A DNA stretch of 64,000 nucleotides from Globisporangium splendens (lineage: Eukaryota > Oomycota > Peronosporomycetes > Pythiales > Pythiaceae). Every line of letters begins with the position of its first letter. The first letter of the stretch is position 1. Position numbers and translations under genes: made by a program. Positions 9,701 through 20,609 of the stretch are shown in pieces. The DNA lies in assembly GCA_006386115.1 (NCBI GenBank), contig VFIW01000071.1, positions 186,001-250,000 of the forward strand. The letters are read 5' to 3'. Below the pieces are notes generated by a model, which was not told the DNA's origin, did not search any database, and saw only the letters and a list, made by a program, of their open reading frames with translations.

Positions 9701-11568
9701 TCGTCGTCATCGATCGTCTCTTTTGTTGCCTCTGAGATCTCACGGTTGCCACTCTCAACCAATTGAACGAGAAGAGTTTTCGAGAGGTGCACCAGAGTTG
9801 CGCCGGTACTGTTAGCGATTATGTTCTGCACGTAAGAAATAACAAAAAACACACACACAATAAGAAATGCGAAAGTGGCGTGAGTATATGAGCCGCGAAT
9901 GCTTGCTACGCCAACCAGAGGTCGAATATTGCTTACCATACGATCCTTGCGGCTTGAAACTTCCTCAATCAACGAGTCGATCAGCACCAAGAACTTTTCT
10001 TCGGGCTGTTGAGGCACAAGACATGAAGTTGTAAGGCTATGGGGTCTTGGTGATTAAAGGAGCTATGCACTGAAAACTCACCGAAGATGGAGTCACACGT
10101 TCCGCAACAACAGCAACAACTTGGTCGTTGCCTTTCTCCTCTGCTGGTTCAGCATCAGTGGTCTCCACACCATCGGTCTCAGAAGTGCCAGTCTCTGCTT
10201 TGTCTGCAACTTGCTCCTCCTCTCGTGGTCCTTCAGCTACCTCGGTACCCTCGTCAGCCGTCGCGATAGGCTCTTGGGTCTCGATTGCTGCGGTCCTCTC
10301 CTCACTTGCCGCATCCTCTTTCGCAGACAGCGAGGATTCGTCGTTGTCATCGTCACGCATCGCGGTGTCCTCTGCATCGAGGCTGGACACATCGATCGGA
10401 CTCGCCTTCAGTTCCTTCTTCAATGGGTCTTTCTCAGTCGCCACAGTTTTCGCTTTAGCAGCAGCCTCGATTTTCTCTACGACAATGCGACGCGTCTGCT
10501 GCAAAAACTCCAAGATACCATTCGCTTGGCTCGTCAAGCATTTGTCGCAAAACCATGGCGTCGACGGCGACTACAAAGACGAGGACACACAAAATGTAAG
10601 TCTACATCGGTATTAGCAGAGCGTTTGTGCGATTTTACCAAAATATACCTCGCTCAATGCCGGTTGCGCGCACTTCAAGTGCGTCTTCCCCTGACACGCA
10701 CTGCACACTGCTGCATCTGCCGTCGCTTCCTTGCGGCACACTGGACATTTCTACATTGAACAGCAACGACCGATTGGTTTAGCTCTCTCGTCGGTCACAC
10801 AAACTTGCAAGCAGCACTAGTGACGGACTTACCGGGATGACAACGAGCCGCGAGATCTCTACCGCAGCGTTCACGAGCCGGTCTTTGGACGTCGGCGTCG
10901 CGCTCGGTGCAGCGACCAGTTTCTTTTCCTTCGACGTCGTGCGCGAGTTCGGGCCGCGCTTACGAATGTTCAGCCGGTCCTTGATGTCTTTCAGACTCTC
11001 GCCCGACGCCGCCGAAAACATCGACGACCAGCCCGCATCCGTCTTCAACGCTGCAAGAAAAGAACAAACACAAAAACACGAGGGCATCAGCAACAACAGG
11101 ATAACTCCACATTCACTAACCAAGAGAACTTCAACACAACATACAGGGGTTGAGCGAGCGCTTCATTTGCAGCGCACACGGCACGGGGGACGTGTACACG
11201 ATGTCCTTGAAGCGGATCGAACCATCGACGAGCAGGTCCGCGTACACGCGCTTGCGGTAGTACGACACATACAGCTTCTTCGGACCTGTTCAAGGGTCAT
11301 ATCACATATATAAGCCTTCTCTCCGCGTATGCACTCGCATACACATGCAAATAGACAGCGGTACCTGGAACGAGGAGGTTCTCCTCAATGAGGGTCAGCA
11401 GCACCGCGCGCGCGTCACCCTACAAGCCAACACACAACGGCCGAGATGCGTGAGACTATCGCAAGGAGGCAAGCGCACGCACAGAGATAAAGAGTCTCTG
11501 TGTGTGCGTCTCTGTCGCTGTGCATGATGGCGGGTCGTCATGGAGCGCGTTGTGCAACTACGTACCAT
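6763..11568 (-). CDS. RAMA domain - PHD finger - coiled coil - polyQ nuclear protein
   Basis: I assemble eight exons on the minus strand: 11566-11568, 11365-11419, 11145-11285, 10833-11050, 10649-10750, 10082-10570, 9937-10005 and 6763-9825, all with GT-AG introns and matching phases (about 1379 residues). Residues ~2-75 form a RAMA domain (LLTLIEENLLVPG, YVSYYRKRVYADLL, GSIRF, RSLNP, AGWSS). Residues 141-184 form a complete C4HC3 PHD finger (C141, C144, C155, C158, H163, C166, C181, C184) split by an intron. An acidic/Ser linker follows, then a helical coiled-coil region (about 420-560), an acidic stretch, and a C-terminal third dominated by Gln with PKQ repeats and a pure polyQ run. RAMA is a predicted reader of modified DNA and PHD fingers bind histone tails, so a chromatin reader or scaffold is likely. 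The weakest call is the first exon, which would hold only the ATG; a frame stop lies just upstream of it. Confidence 0.82.
6882..6926. repeat. Trinucleotide (GTT/GCT)n microsatellite encoding polyQ
   Basis: About 15 tandem GTT/GCT units on the + strand, read as CAA/CAG on the minus strand near the C terminus of the RAMA-PHD protein. Shorter Gln runs are near 7405-7430. Mostly CAA units at the core indicate recent slippage. Confidence 0.9.
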
Positions 11569-12494
11569 TGCTATCCCCTTCTTGGTGGGCTTTTAGATGG
11601 GCTCTGCGGGCTTTGGGGGCGGGTCTTTTTGAGCGCGCGTGGAGCGGACAAACCTCAAGATGGCGCGCTTTTTGAGATGGCGCGAGGTTTTTTGCATGCA
11701 GATGGGCCTGAATGAGGCACAATTCAGGACACATAATGAAGAGCTGTGGGTGTGAAGCGAGTGTGATGAACACTTGTGGCAAGAGTCACTGAGGAGTTTT
11801 TGATTTAGCCAAGGTTTTTTCAAAGATGACAACTACTGAACGCACTCTTTGATTTCATATTCAGAGTTGCTAACTCCAGAAGAGTATGATTGGGTATAAT
11901 TTGCACTCCATGAGCTCACTTTTGAGCGAATCAAGCAACACCTCTGGATTTGGAGTGTACCCATGCGAATCGAGGACAAGTTGCCGCCGTTGACCTCAGC
12001 GATGACGAAAACAAACAACAAGCACTTGAAGCTCTCTGGAAGTGCGCCTCCACGAAGTGCGTAAAGTAACAGCACTACGACGAAGTCCGTGCCAACAACA
12101 AGGAGATTAGAAATCATACGTGTATATGGCGTGAGCAGGCTTCAGTTGATGCGGATTGAACGAAAGCCAGGATCTCGATATCTGCTACTTGAGGTTGCGC
12201 TTATAAGGCAACACTCACTTGTGCTTGAAGTAAACTAACCTGGTGAACAAAACTGTCGCTTTGTGCTGTCCATCGCTCTCACATTCTCGCGCGACACGGT
12301 CTGTCGTTTCGTCGCTCAACATAAACGCGCAAGGGGATGGTGACGGCATAAAAACACGCGCTTGTGCAACACAAACTGAACCTTCATTCACGACCATTAA
12401 TATCTCACTCCAACGGCTCTAGTAGGCACAAGAGAAAGACACGCACACACACACACGCGCAACTTACCTGTTCCACTCGCTTGCGGGTTTGCGC
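11569..12494. other. Intergenic region
   Basis: Promoter side of the RAMA-PHD gene and 3' side of SKP1. It contains an (AC)n run around 12446-12461 and short non-conserved frames only. An additional upstream untranslated exon of the RAMA-PHD gene could lie here, but I cannot define it. Confidence 0.4.
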
Positions 12495-13025
12495 TTAAAT
12501 ATCCTCGCACCACTTGTTCTCTTCGCGAATGCGCTGTTCTTCCTCGGGGGTGAACTCCTCAGTGATACCGAACGTCGCACGGATCTCTTCAGGGGTCTTG
12601 CCTTTGATCATCGTCGCGACTTTCGCGCACGCTAAATCGAGCAGACTCTTGATATCCAAGTAGTTCGCGGCGAGGATCAGCTCAAAGAGCAGCTCCTGGT
12701 CTTCCTGCTTCACTTCCACGAAGTCCGCATACCAATCCGAGACCGCATCGCGCAAATCGTTGCTCTTGAGTGGCTTCTCCAGCTCCTTCATCGGGTGCAC
12801 GTGGTGGTGCTCACAGAACGCGACCACCTTCTCGAGCACGTGCTTCTTGACATTCGGCAACGGCACTTCCTGCACGTCATCTTCGTCGGCGTCGTCCGAC
12901 ACCAACGTGCTCACCAGCTTGCTGAGCGAGGCCACGGCGGCGTCCACTTCGTAGCTCTGGCCCTCCATCGAGACCAGCTTGACCTTGCGACTGTCGAGAG
13001 GGGTGGTGGTAGCAGCGTCGCTCAT
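12495..13025 (-). CDS. SKP1: SKP1, core subunit of SCF ubiquitin ligases
   Basis: A 176-residue single-exon protein of the usual SKP1 length. It has the N-terminal BTB/POZ-like half (VKLVSMEGQSYEV, then the acidic loop with EVPLPNV) and the C-terminal helices with the signature AANYLDIKSLLDLACAKVA, MIKGKTPEEIRATF and the terminal EENKWCED. SKP1 bridges cullin-1 and F-box proteins in SCF complexes in the cytoplasm and nucleus. The frame is open upstream to 13136, but the chosen ATG at 13023-13025 begins a typical SKP1 N terminus; the extra 37 residues are Ser/Pro-rich and probably leader. The gene is intact. Confidence 0.96.
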   Translation of the reverse strand: MSDAATTTPLDSRKVKLVSMEGQSYEVDAAVASLSKLVSTLVSDDADEDDVQEVPLPNVKKHVLEKVVAFCEHHHVHPMKELEKPLKSNDLRDAVSDWYADFVEVKQEDQELLFELILAANYLDIKSLLDLACAKVATMIKGKTPEEIRATFGITEEFTPEEEQRIREENKWCEDI

Positions 13026-13557
13026 ACTGGGCAGGCAGATAGAAAGGAGGAGGCTTGAAGAGGGAGGAGGAGCTCTTGGGCTGCTGGCTGCAGATTCGGA
13101 AATGAGCTCCTGAAAAGGCAGAGAGGGGGAAGACACGAGAGACCATCATTCAACATACAATTAGGGAACCTCAATTAGGTACAGTCGGAATGTTGCTCAT
13201 GTATGACGGAAGACAGGCTTTCCTACATGAAAGAGAACAAAATGTACCCCGAGACAAAACCTTTAAGGCTTGCGAGTCATTCGGGTGCAATAGTTGAGGG
13301 GATGGATTCTTGTAAAGCAGAAAATGGACCACTACAGAGGTCGGTTGCAGACCCTGCTATGATTCATTAGCTTGCGCTTGCTTCATTTGAATGCACCCAC
13401 CAATGGATGGAGGACAGGTTGGCATGCGCGCATTTGACAGCTTCTGACACCAACTTGGCATCAGAAGATGACTCACTTCGATGTTAAGTCTTGAGGATGG
13501 ATAAGTGCTTTTGTTGATTATGAGGACGCTGGGGAGCGCCTCTTGTTGCTCATCGTT
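13026..13557. other. Intergenic region
   Basis: Spacer between the SKP1 start and the inverted-repeat copy that begins at 13558. No gene is recognised. Confidence 0.4.
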
Positions 13558-14143
13558 CTTGCGTCCTTTTAAAGCACTCAACGATGGCGTCCGAGGGACG
13601 AAGCGAACGTCTTCGCTATGAATCATTTCGTCCAGTAAACCGACTTGAGGTCATTCCAAGTGACTGGCAGCTTCCAGCGAACGACATTGACGAGTGCATC
13701 GACTTCTCCCGGATCCGCTGCGTGTTTTCCCTGATCTCCTTGTTCCTCTTGGTGACGGACATCCCACGAACAGGTCTCGGGATCAAAAACGTCTACCAGT
13801 ACTTCCCGAGAAAAGCAGGACCGAGTGTCGCCGTTTACTTTGGTCCGTGGGCATACCCCGTTGCACAAATTTGGCAAAACTTCAGCACGAGCAACGTCGT
13901 CCAATTTGCTGGGACAAAAGGCACCAGCGCGATCAGCACGACCAAGTTGTGCTCGTACAAGTACGACACAACCTCAATCAGCCTCCGTGGCATTGGACAG
14001 CTCCTTCATCTGCCAGCACAGTACCGTGAGCCGTCCGGAGACTATCAAACCATCTTGAGTCTAGCCACAACATATACTTTCCTCGACAACTTGGCGTCCG
14101 AAGTACAAGGTCAGCTATCGGCCACAGTCGCTGATGACACCAT
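13558..14143 (+). pseudogene. Truncated copy of a TDIPRTG-family membrane protein (left A copy)
   Basis: The ATG at 13584 starts a frame identical to that of the longer gene at 24795 on the opposite strand. It holds the N-terminal module: a short cytoplasmic head, an Asp-Ile-Asp motif, a first membrane segment ending in LVTDIPRTGLG, an FGPWAYPVAQI motif and a YKYDT motif in the presumed ectodomain. Identity with 24236-24821 stops abruptly after 14143, where the sequence joins, head to tail on the other strand, to the C-terminal end of the neighbouring gene. Only about 187 of more than 600 expected residues remain, so it is not functional as a full-length protein. Confidence 0.8.
13558..14143. 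repeat. Inverted duplication block A, left copy
   Basis: 586 bp, essentially identical to 24236-24821 in reverse complement (coordinates sum to 38379). It includes ~26 bp of upstream sequence. The identity points to a very recent copy or gene conversion. Confidence 0.88.
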
Positions 14144-16605
14144 AGTGCGAGCTGAGCAAGCTGTCGGGAGTCAAGAAGATCGTATTGTACCCGCGCCTGG
14201 AATCACGAGCGAGCTAGTCGCAACTCCATGATTGTTGTGCCGATCACAATGACGACTATGTTCTTGGCCGTGAACCCGTAGTTGAGCTAGCCGTAACACC
14301 ATAAATGTGACCATGATGACCGCAACTGCGATGCGTGTCCAGTAAACCGTATTGCTACTCCATGCTTCGCTGAGATCTTGTAGCGGGGTCGAATCAAGAA
14401 TGACCAACAAGACGAGCGCTGACACACAGTACAGTATCGGCACCAAGGCTACTCGCCACGCATTGTTCCTCGATTTGAATTCGACAGCTTCGGTAATCAA
14501 AACTGGATGGAGTCAACCACAGAAAACCAGGAGTCTCCATGGAACCATCTTCGAGTTGACAACATCGACGCACTCGTAGATTTCGCCGTCAGTGTCATCC
14601 CGAACTGTGCTGTCGGCCACATTGTGAACGAGAGTGGACGAATTGCAAGGCAACAGGAACAACTCCGTCCAACTCGGCGAGTCTGCATTGCCATCCAGGT
14701 GTCGTTGGGACTGGCCATTCACGCGATACAAGTAGAGATCTTGTCCTCACACATAAATGCCGAGTAGCACGAGAGGCTCCGTTAGCAGAACGATGTTGAC
14801 CAACTGGACGACGGACCAGCTCTCTCTCGATCTGTCCTTGACTGACTGGAGCTTGTTCCTCAGGTTAAGGCAACCTTGAGCACCAGAGTGTGGTCTATCC
14901 CCAAGAGCGCGCCTGGACTGGGTAAATATTTGGTTGCCATCGAAGACGCACTCAGCAACACCCACCTTTCTACTGAAAAAGAGAGAGGCCAGCACTTTCT
15001 GATAGTTGGAAACCCGGTTCTGGGGAGCTTCCGAGTTCCGCACACCAATTTTCCAGAAAATGCCGAGCACCATGAGCGGGGTGAGGGTCCCTGCGCTGTA
15101 CGGGAGATCATACGACCGAAAAATAGCAACCTGCGTCGAATGGTTCAACTTCGAAGCATCACTCAGCGTTTGGCAATGCGAAGGACGAGCCCACACTCTC
15201 GTCCCCATCAGGAAGACCTTAACAACAAGAATGGCCACAAGAATGGCTACGCTCGCGGCAAAAATGGCCCGCACGTCATAAAACAGCCCGAACTCGCTCG
15301 CGTTTTCGAAACTCGAAGAAAACAAACGTTGCAAGCGTAGCGACTCGGGTGGCAGAATGCCAGCTGCAACAATCTTGGTATTGCGGAACGTCGAGACTCG
15401 AAAATACGCGAAGATGGTGACGGATGATGTCATTCCGATTAACCCACCTCGAATTCCAAGAAGTCCATACTAACGCAACCACGGAAAAGAACGTTGCGCA
15501 AAGCCGTACACTTGAAGCGTAACCAGAAACTCGACCACGAGAGCAATCAGCCAAACATTGCGCATTTGTACGGACGCCACATGCACATACGTCAAGAACT
15601 CGAACTTGACGGCGCCATTGACAGACATCCACACTGTCTCACAAAGAGCGTGAAGCAAACAACTGTCAATCAAATGAGCCCATGAATACAGCAAAACCGG
15701 GACCCAACTCCCATAGACGATCACGTGACTCGGGATTTTCATGTATGTCAGCCAGGTCAACTGGATCCGCTGGCGTAAAGACAACGAGACAAACCTTGCT
15801 TCGTGTCGTCTTGCAAAGTAGCAACCAAGCCACACGCAGAGAACGCGTACCCAGACGTAAAACTGAATCACCGCACGCAAACAGCGCGTGACATTATACC
15901 ACTCTTCACCGTTTGTAGACATGATACCTCTTTCGTACCGATAGTCATCAATGAGCACTGTCTTGCACATCGAGTCGAGAGTAGTAACGCGCTGCATACA
16001 AGCGAATGTCTTTGTGGTACCACCCAAATTTGCTCAGCAGGAGGTGATTCAGTTGGCCAATCCAGATACTTGTTGTCTGAAACACGAACGGTACGTGTTT
16101 CCGTTGCCCGGAGCTGTTTGTCGAAGGGATGGCGTCCACGAGCGCATCCAGCATCGTGAATGCTGACTCGAGGCTTAGAGCACTCGACGGACATTCTTCC
16201 AAGTACAAGAGGCAGCGAGGGTATCCTGAGACGTTGAAGACTCTTGCGATGCCGCGAAGTCCAGTGGAGAGCGAGTCGTATTTGTACGACCAAACCGTCG
16301 TCGCCGCTGTGTCGATGCTTTCGCCAGCTCCTTTATACGCAGCAGTTGTGTTTCCTGAATTGGCTCGTGCTGTATCGTCTTTTTCGATCTGGATGACGCT
16401 ATACGCGTACGGACCAAACATCACCACTGAACCTGGAGCAACTCTCTTGAACCTTGTGCTCAGCTCTCCTGTCCCAAACCCAGTTCGCGGGATATCCGTG
16501 AGCACGAGCAGGTAGCCAAAAATCGAGAATAAACAGCGGAATTTCGAAAACTTGATACAGGAGTCGATATCGCTCGGTGGGGTTCGCATCCGGTGCGTTC
16601 GCTTG
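14144..16605 (-). pseudogene. TDIPRTG-family multi-pass membrane protein, near full length but dead (left B copy)
   Basis: Read on the minus strand from 16605. The N-terminal module has DIDSCIKFSKFRCLF, LVLTDIPRTGFG and FGPYAYSVIQI. Next come a YKYDS/LRGIARVFNVS ectodomain motif and, after a frameshift near 15970, a DDYRYERG motif. About six hydrophobic segments follow (KIPSHVIVYGSWVPVLLY, VQMRNVWLIALVV, AIFAASVAILVAILVV and others). Downstream the same frame continues through TAG 15470-15472, TGA 14747-14749 and TGA 14513-14515 to a PWRLLVFCG motif and a last hydrophobic segment. The corresponding right copy has CAG at the first of these stops. Function of the family is unknown; the topology suggests a transporter- or receptor-like plasma membrane protein. 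Confidence 0.8.
15093..16605. repeat. Inverted duplication block B, left copy
   Basis: About 1513 bp matching 25771-27283 in reverse complement (coordinates sum to 42376) with only a handful of substitutions, mostly transitions, among them the CAG/TAG difference at 15470. Confidence 0.88.
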
Positions 16606-17705
16606 CGGCGCGCAGCTGGCACATCACAGTGTTCTCGTTCCCAGCGGTTGTCATCGGGACGCTGGATTATCTTTCCACCGTCGTCTTCGCGCAGCAAGCG
16701 GGCTGTCTGTCTCCAACAGCATCGGCACTTCGTCGTTTCACACGAGAAAATAAACACCAATGTTTCACCGCGTATTCGAGCGAAAAATAGCCACTCCGGG
16801 CAGGTACAGAGTTAGCTCGATACGTTTCTTGAGACAACTGGTGGCCGTGAGTCCTTACAAAAGGGGTTGCTGACCTGGAGAACCGCTTTTTCTCTCTTGG
16901 AGCTCGTTACTGGAGTCTGCGGATATGATCACTAGTTGATCGTTTTCTTAAAGTGTTGCTTGGAGAATCTCAACAAGCGCATTGCCGCAACGTCATGATA
17001 GAAGCATTGCCGACATCGCCGCCTGTGCGCAGACGACAGCGACCATTGTCGCAATGAGTTGGCACGAGCTCTAGGCTCACGTTTCGCCGCTAGGCATGAG
17101 AAGGCAGCTAGCTGCACGTTGAAGACAGCGACGACGTTCGCAGAAGTGCGCAGCGCCATTATGACAGCTCATCACGTCTCTCTCGAGTTGCTGCAGCCGA
17201 TTTTATGATACAGTTGTGCTGCGCTGCATCTTCAGGGATAGTGGATTCTGCATTCTCAAATGGAACCATTTGATTTCGAAGGTCGTTTATTTGATAAAAA
17301 TCGCAGTGAGTCTTCCAGTAATGTGATTGAGGATTGGAGGGCATTGTAATAAACAGGTTGTTGCGTTCGAAATGGTCTCGTTTTGGTGGTGTTTGTATCT
17401 ACACCAATCATGTTCTTAACACCGGTCAGGAATGTTTTCACAGGAAACGCACCAGTCGGTCTCCTCACGCACTAAAATACACTATTTCTGTGAGAGCCCG
17501 GACTCAGATCCGCATACACTAATTTGTATGCTTCTATCTGTTTACCGGGCAATGATGCAGCTCACTTCTGCACAGGATTTCGGCGCTGGGTGCGGGTCTT
17601 TGCAACAACTATTGGCGAGCGGAAGGGAGCGGCGAGCGGCAGTCGGGTCATTCGGAATCGTTTCGAGAGCCCCCAAGCCACACAGACAGCAACGACAGAC
17701 TCATC
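16606..17705. other. Intergenic region
   Basis: Divergent spacer between the left B pseudogene and the small membrane protein gene. Only short frames occur and no RNA gene or repeat is recognised. Confidence 0.4.
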
Positions 17706-18124
17706 ATGGCGCTTTACGGAATGATCAAGAACTTGCCAAAGGGCCAGGCCATCGGCGCCACCCTCAGCGGCGCCATCGCGCTCTCGTACGCGACCTTCGC
17801 CTTCTTCCGTTACACTGGTGCGTCTTCCCTCCCCCCTCCCCTTCCGTCTTCGATAATTAGCATGCCGCGCATTTCGGCGGTTCACGTCGGCATCTCGCAT
17901 GCGCGATTGCAGGAGAATATTGTGCTGTAAGGACACAAGTAGTCGCTGACTCGTCATGTGCGTTTTTTGTTGTTGTTGTTGTTGTTGTTGGTGATGCTGC
18001 AGGCCCAGACCTTGGTGGCAACGTCCCTGGTTCCCCAAAGACCATGTCCCCTGAGTGGGAAGCTGCGTCGGTGGAGTACGCCCGCGTCCAGAAGGCCAAC
18101 CCAATCCGTCACTTCAAGCAATAA
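17706..18124 (+). CDS. Small single-span membrane protein, probably mitochondrial inner membrane
   Basis: Two exons, 17706-17817 and 18003-18124, joined across a 185-bp GT-AG intron that contains a (GTT)n run. They give a 77-residue protein. Residues ~12-34 form one hydrophobic helix (AIGATLSGAIALSYATFAFF) after a short basic N terminus. The tail is hydrophilic with a conserved-looking SPEWEAASVEYARVQKANPI motif. Size, single helix and tail resemble small accessory subunits of respiratory complexes; I cannot say which complex. It converges with ISY1. Confidence 0.82.
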
Positions 18125-18632
18125 ATCATAAGAATACATACACTTTCTCACGCCTCGCAAGTGATTAAAGGACAAATGGATGTGTACTCCTCCGCGTTTT
18201 ATTCGGAGAGCAAACCACTCGGATCGTGTTGAATGCAAAAGGAAAAACAAAAAGAAAGACGGTGAAAAATGCGTTCTCGTGTGTTGTTGCTTGGAAGTTC
18301 GTCTTTGAAAGCTGCCATGTTGCTGTCGGTGTGGCGCTCGTAATGAATCGACGGACGGAAGCAATTTCCACAGCGTATCTTCATCACTTATGTTCGACGC
18401 ACTGAAAGAAGCGTACAGTGTCATGACGAAAAAACAAAGTAAAAAATGGAAGATAGGGCGGATTGGAATGACACCATGCATTTCTACTCTGTACTATTCG
18501 ATCAAACTTTAAGACGAAGCCTCGAAAAGCTCACAAAAACACTTGGAATATGCTCTTACGACTCGATCTTCACGCCCTGTATTGATAGCACACAAATGAA
18601 CCATCATGAGCATCTGACGCATATTTCAATAA
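18125..18632. other. Convergent 3' intergenic region
   Basis: AT-rich spacer between two convergent gene ends, with AATAAA-like sequence directly overlapping the upstream stop (18121-18126). No gene is seen. Confidence 0.4.
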
Positions 18633-19518
18633 TCACACTCTTTGTGTTCGTACCAGTGCGGCGACCTGCGCTTTCCGCTCCGCTTCCGCTCGGTTCCACT
18701 CTTCAATGGTCGCTTTCTGCAGCGCGGCTTCGACTTCCTGCTCCTCTTGCAGCAATTGCGAGTCGTCTTCTTCGTCGCGGAAGCCATAATAATCGGGCTC
18801 AATGTTCTTGAACATGTCTTGTCTGTTCATGTCATACAGGAACACACATATTGGTTACGACGATACAGACACATCACCACCATGCTGCAAAAAGATAAAG
18901 TTTCATACCTGGATCGCTTCTTTGGTGCGCGCTCTTCCTTTTGGAACAGCTCGCGCACGCCGGGGAGGTTCTTTGCCGCACCAAAGTACTTGTACCCGCC
19001 GCCGCCCTGGACCGAGCTGCCGTCGGCATCGTACGCCTGCGGCTGCGAGCGCGAGTAATCCGGTCCTCCGAGCTCTACAATCCGCTTTTCCCAGTGGCGC
19101 TTCTCGCGCATGCGCTTGTTGATCTCGTCATTCAGGTCGCGAATCACGTGCTCGCCCGACCCCGCTGCATGTGCAAAACGGACCAGTCGTTTAGTTCACC
19201 ATACAAACATGGAGAAAATTACGCAGATGCTAGCAGATACATAAAATGCACGCACCATTCTGGATATCCGCGACTTTCTTGGAGATCTCGCGGATAATCT
19301 GTCGTCGCCAGCGCTCGGCGTCTTTGATGTTGTCGCACTGCGAGGCCAAATACGGACGGCGACTGCGCACAAAAACACAACGCCGTTGGTCCACGAGAAG
19401 AGCACAGCAGCATAAGACAAAACAAGAGCACGTACTTCTTGAACGTGTCGGAGAAATCCTGTTTCATGGACGTCCATCGGTTCAGCAGCGACTGCGCCTT
19501 CTCCTCATTGCGCGCCAT
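18633..19518 (-). CDS. ISY1: ISY1-like pre-mRNA splicing factor
   Basis: Four exons on the minus strand (19436-19518, 19256-19362, 18909-19164, 18633-18822) with GT-AG introns in matching phase encode 211 residues. The start MARNEEKAQSLLNRW, the RRPYLASQC block, WRRQIIREISKKVADIQN and the core IRDLNDEINKRMREKRHWE...ELGGPDY are hallmarks of ISY1, a component of the NineTeen-associated part of the spliceosome. The C-terminal exon is acidic, then Ala/Glu-rich and helical. It is shorter than the human protein, which carries a longer tail. Intact. Confidence 0.94.
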
Positions 19519-19848
19519 GGTTGCTCCAGCAAGTTGCCTTGCGTCTTCGTTGTGTCTTGGCTGCGATAGAATTGATCGCGATGCAGAGGTTGCCAGAAGG
19601 TGCTAGAAATGATTGCCGTAATTGCCGTAAATTGACAGAAGCTAGCAACTCCCGTAAATAAATGTCGCAATGTCATTTGAACAACAAACACCTCGAGAGA
19701 TCATGCTGAGCTTGAAGCATTCCGCAGCAAAAACGATCACTAACAAGATATCTATTGGCTGGCAAATACTGACAATCCCTTGTGTGTGTGTGCATCTAGC
19801 GGATCCGCTCATTCTACGCTCAGCCAATGCACACACCATTATCACATT
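19519..19848. other. Intergenic region
   Basis: Spacer between the ISY1 start and the ALG13 stop, both on the minus strand. It holds a direct repeat of ATTGCCGTAA near 19611-19630. No gene is seen. Confidence 0.4.
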
Positions 19849-20364
19849 CTAGTTCGCTTTCTTGTCTGTCGTCGATCCTCCTGCCAGCACCACGTGGTCG
19901 ACCAGACGTGGGAACGCGTATTCATCGGGGTCTGGATACGGCACGAGCTTGCCGAGGTCGGCGGTCTTCAGGGTCTCAAGCAGCGCGTCGCACGTGGTTT
20001 GCACGCAGTAGTGCTGCTCGGCCATGGCTTCCGCGAGCTCCGTCTGATGGTTGTCCATCAGCGCGGTGTTGACGACGACGATGATCTTTTTCCGCAGCGA
20101 GAGCGCGTCCACGATGGATCCAGCACCCGCATGGCTGATGATCAAGTCGGCTTGCGCGACGTCCTGCTTGTAGTGCGGGTTGTGTCGGTAGTGGCTGATC
20201 TCGATCCCGTCGAACGACTCGCGCGGGACGTGCTCGCCGTGGCCGATCTGCAGCAGCAGCTTGGTGCAGCCCCTTGCCCTCAGCGCCTGCAGATACGCGT
20301 CCGTGTCCAATGCGCGCACCAACGCGTCGAACTTCGTCGTCCCCACCGTCACAAACACGCGCAT
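19849..20364 (-). CDS. ALG13: ALG13, catalytic subunit of UDP-GlcNAc transferase
   Basis: A 171-residue single-exon protein of the compact ALG13 type. The N terminus FVTVGTTKFDALV and the C-terminal half with LIISHAGAGSIVDAL and KKIIVVVNTALMDNHQTELAEA match the sugar-nucleotide binding half of GT28-type transferases. ALG13 binds membrane-anchored ALG14 on the cytosolic face of the ER and adds the second GlcNAc of the dolichol-linked oligosaccharide. ALG14 is not in the window. It is transcribed divergently from the transhydrogenase gene with 245 bp between starts. Confidence 0.95.
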   Translation of the reverse strand: MRVFVTVGTTKFDALVRALDTDAYLQALRARGCTKLLLQIGHGEHVPRESFDGIEISHYRHNPHYKQDVAQADLIISHAGAGSIVDALSLRKKIIVVVNTALMDNHQTELAEAMAEQHYCVQTTCDALLETLKTADLGKLVPYPDPDEYAFPRLVDHVVLAGGSTTDKKAN

Positions 20365-20609
20365 CTCTTGCTCAATGTCGCCCCCAATATTCAGCCCAAG
20401 AGCTGTGATCGACCGAGTCAGCAGTGTTCAAGCGTCTTGTGATTGGCTGTATTCATGTCTTTTAACAGCTGCTGGATTGGCTGATAAATGCGAAGCGCCG
20501 CATTTCCACCAATCACGACAGATTGTCTGTCTCACCCACCACCTCAATTCTGAGGTTTTGGAGCCGCACATGGTCGCCACAGTCCACATTCAGCGAGAAC
20601 ACGTCAACG
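20365..20609. promoter_or_regulatory. Divergent promoter with three CCAAT boxes
   Basis: The 245-bp gap between the ALG13 and transhydrogenase start codons holds ATTGG at 20442-20446 and 20476-20480 and CCAAT at 20509-20513, spaced about 33 bp apart. CCAAT boxes bind NF-Y-type factors and are typical of divergent eukaryotic promoters. Their use here is inferred. Confidence 0.5.

Noticed and set aside
9777..10017. 1084-codon continuous frame read through 9826-9936 and starting at a GTG
   Set aside because: The stretch contains GT-AG introns at 9826-9936 and 10006-10081 that keep phase; read through, it adds an implausible hydrophobic span and lacks an ATG start.
14144..15470. Introns hiding the stops in the left B gene
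   Set aside because: No donor/acceptor pairs flank the stops, and homologous codons run through them in other copies.
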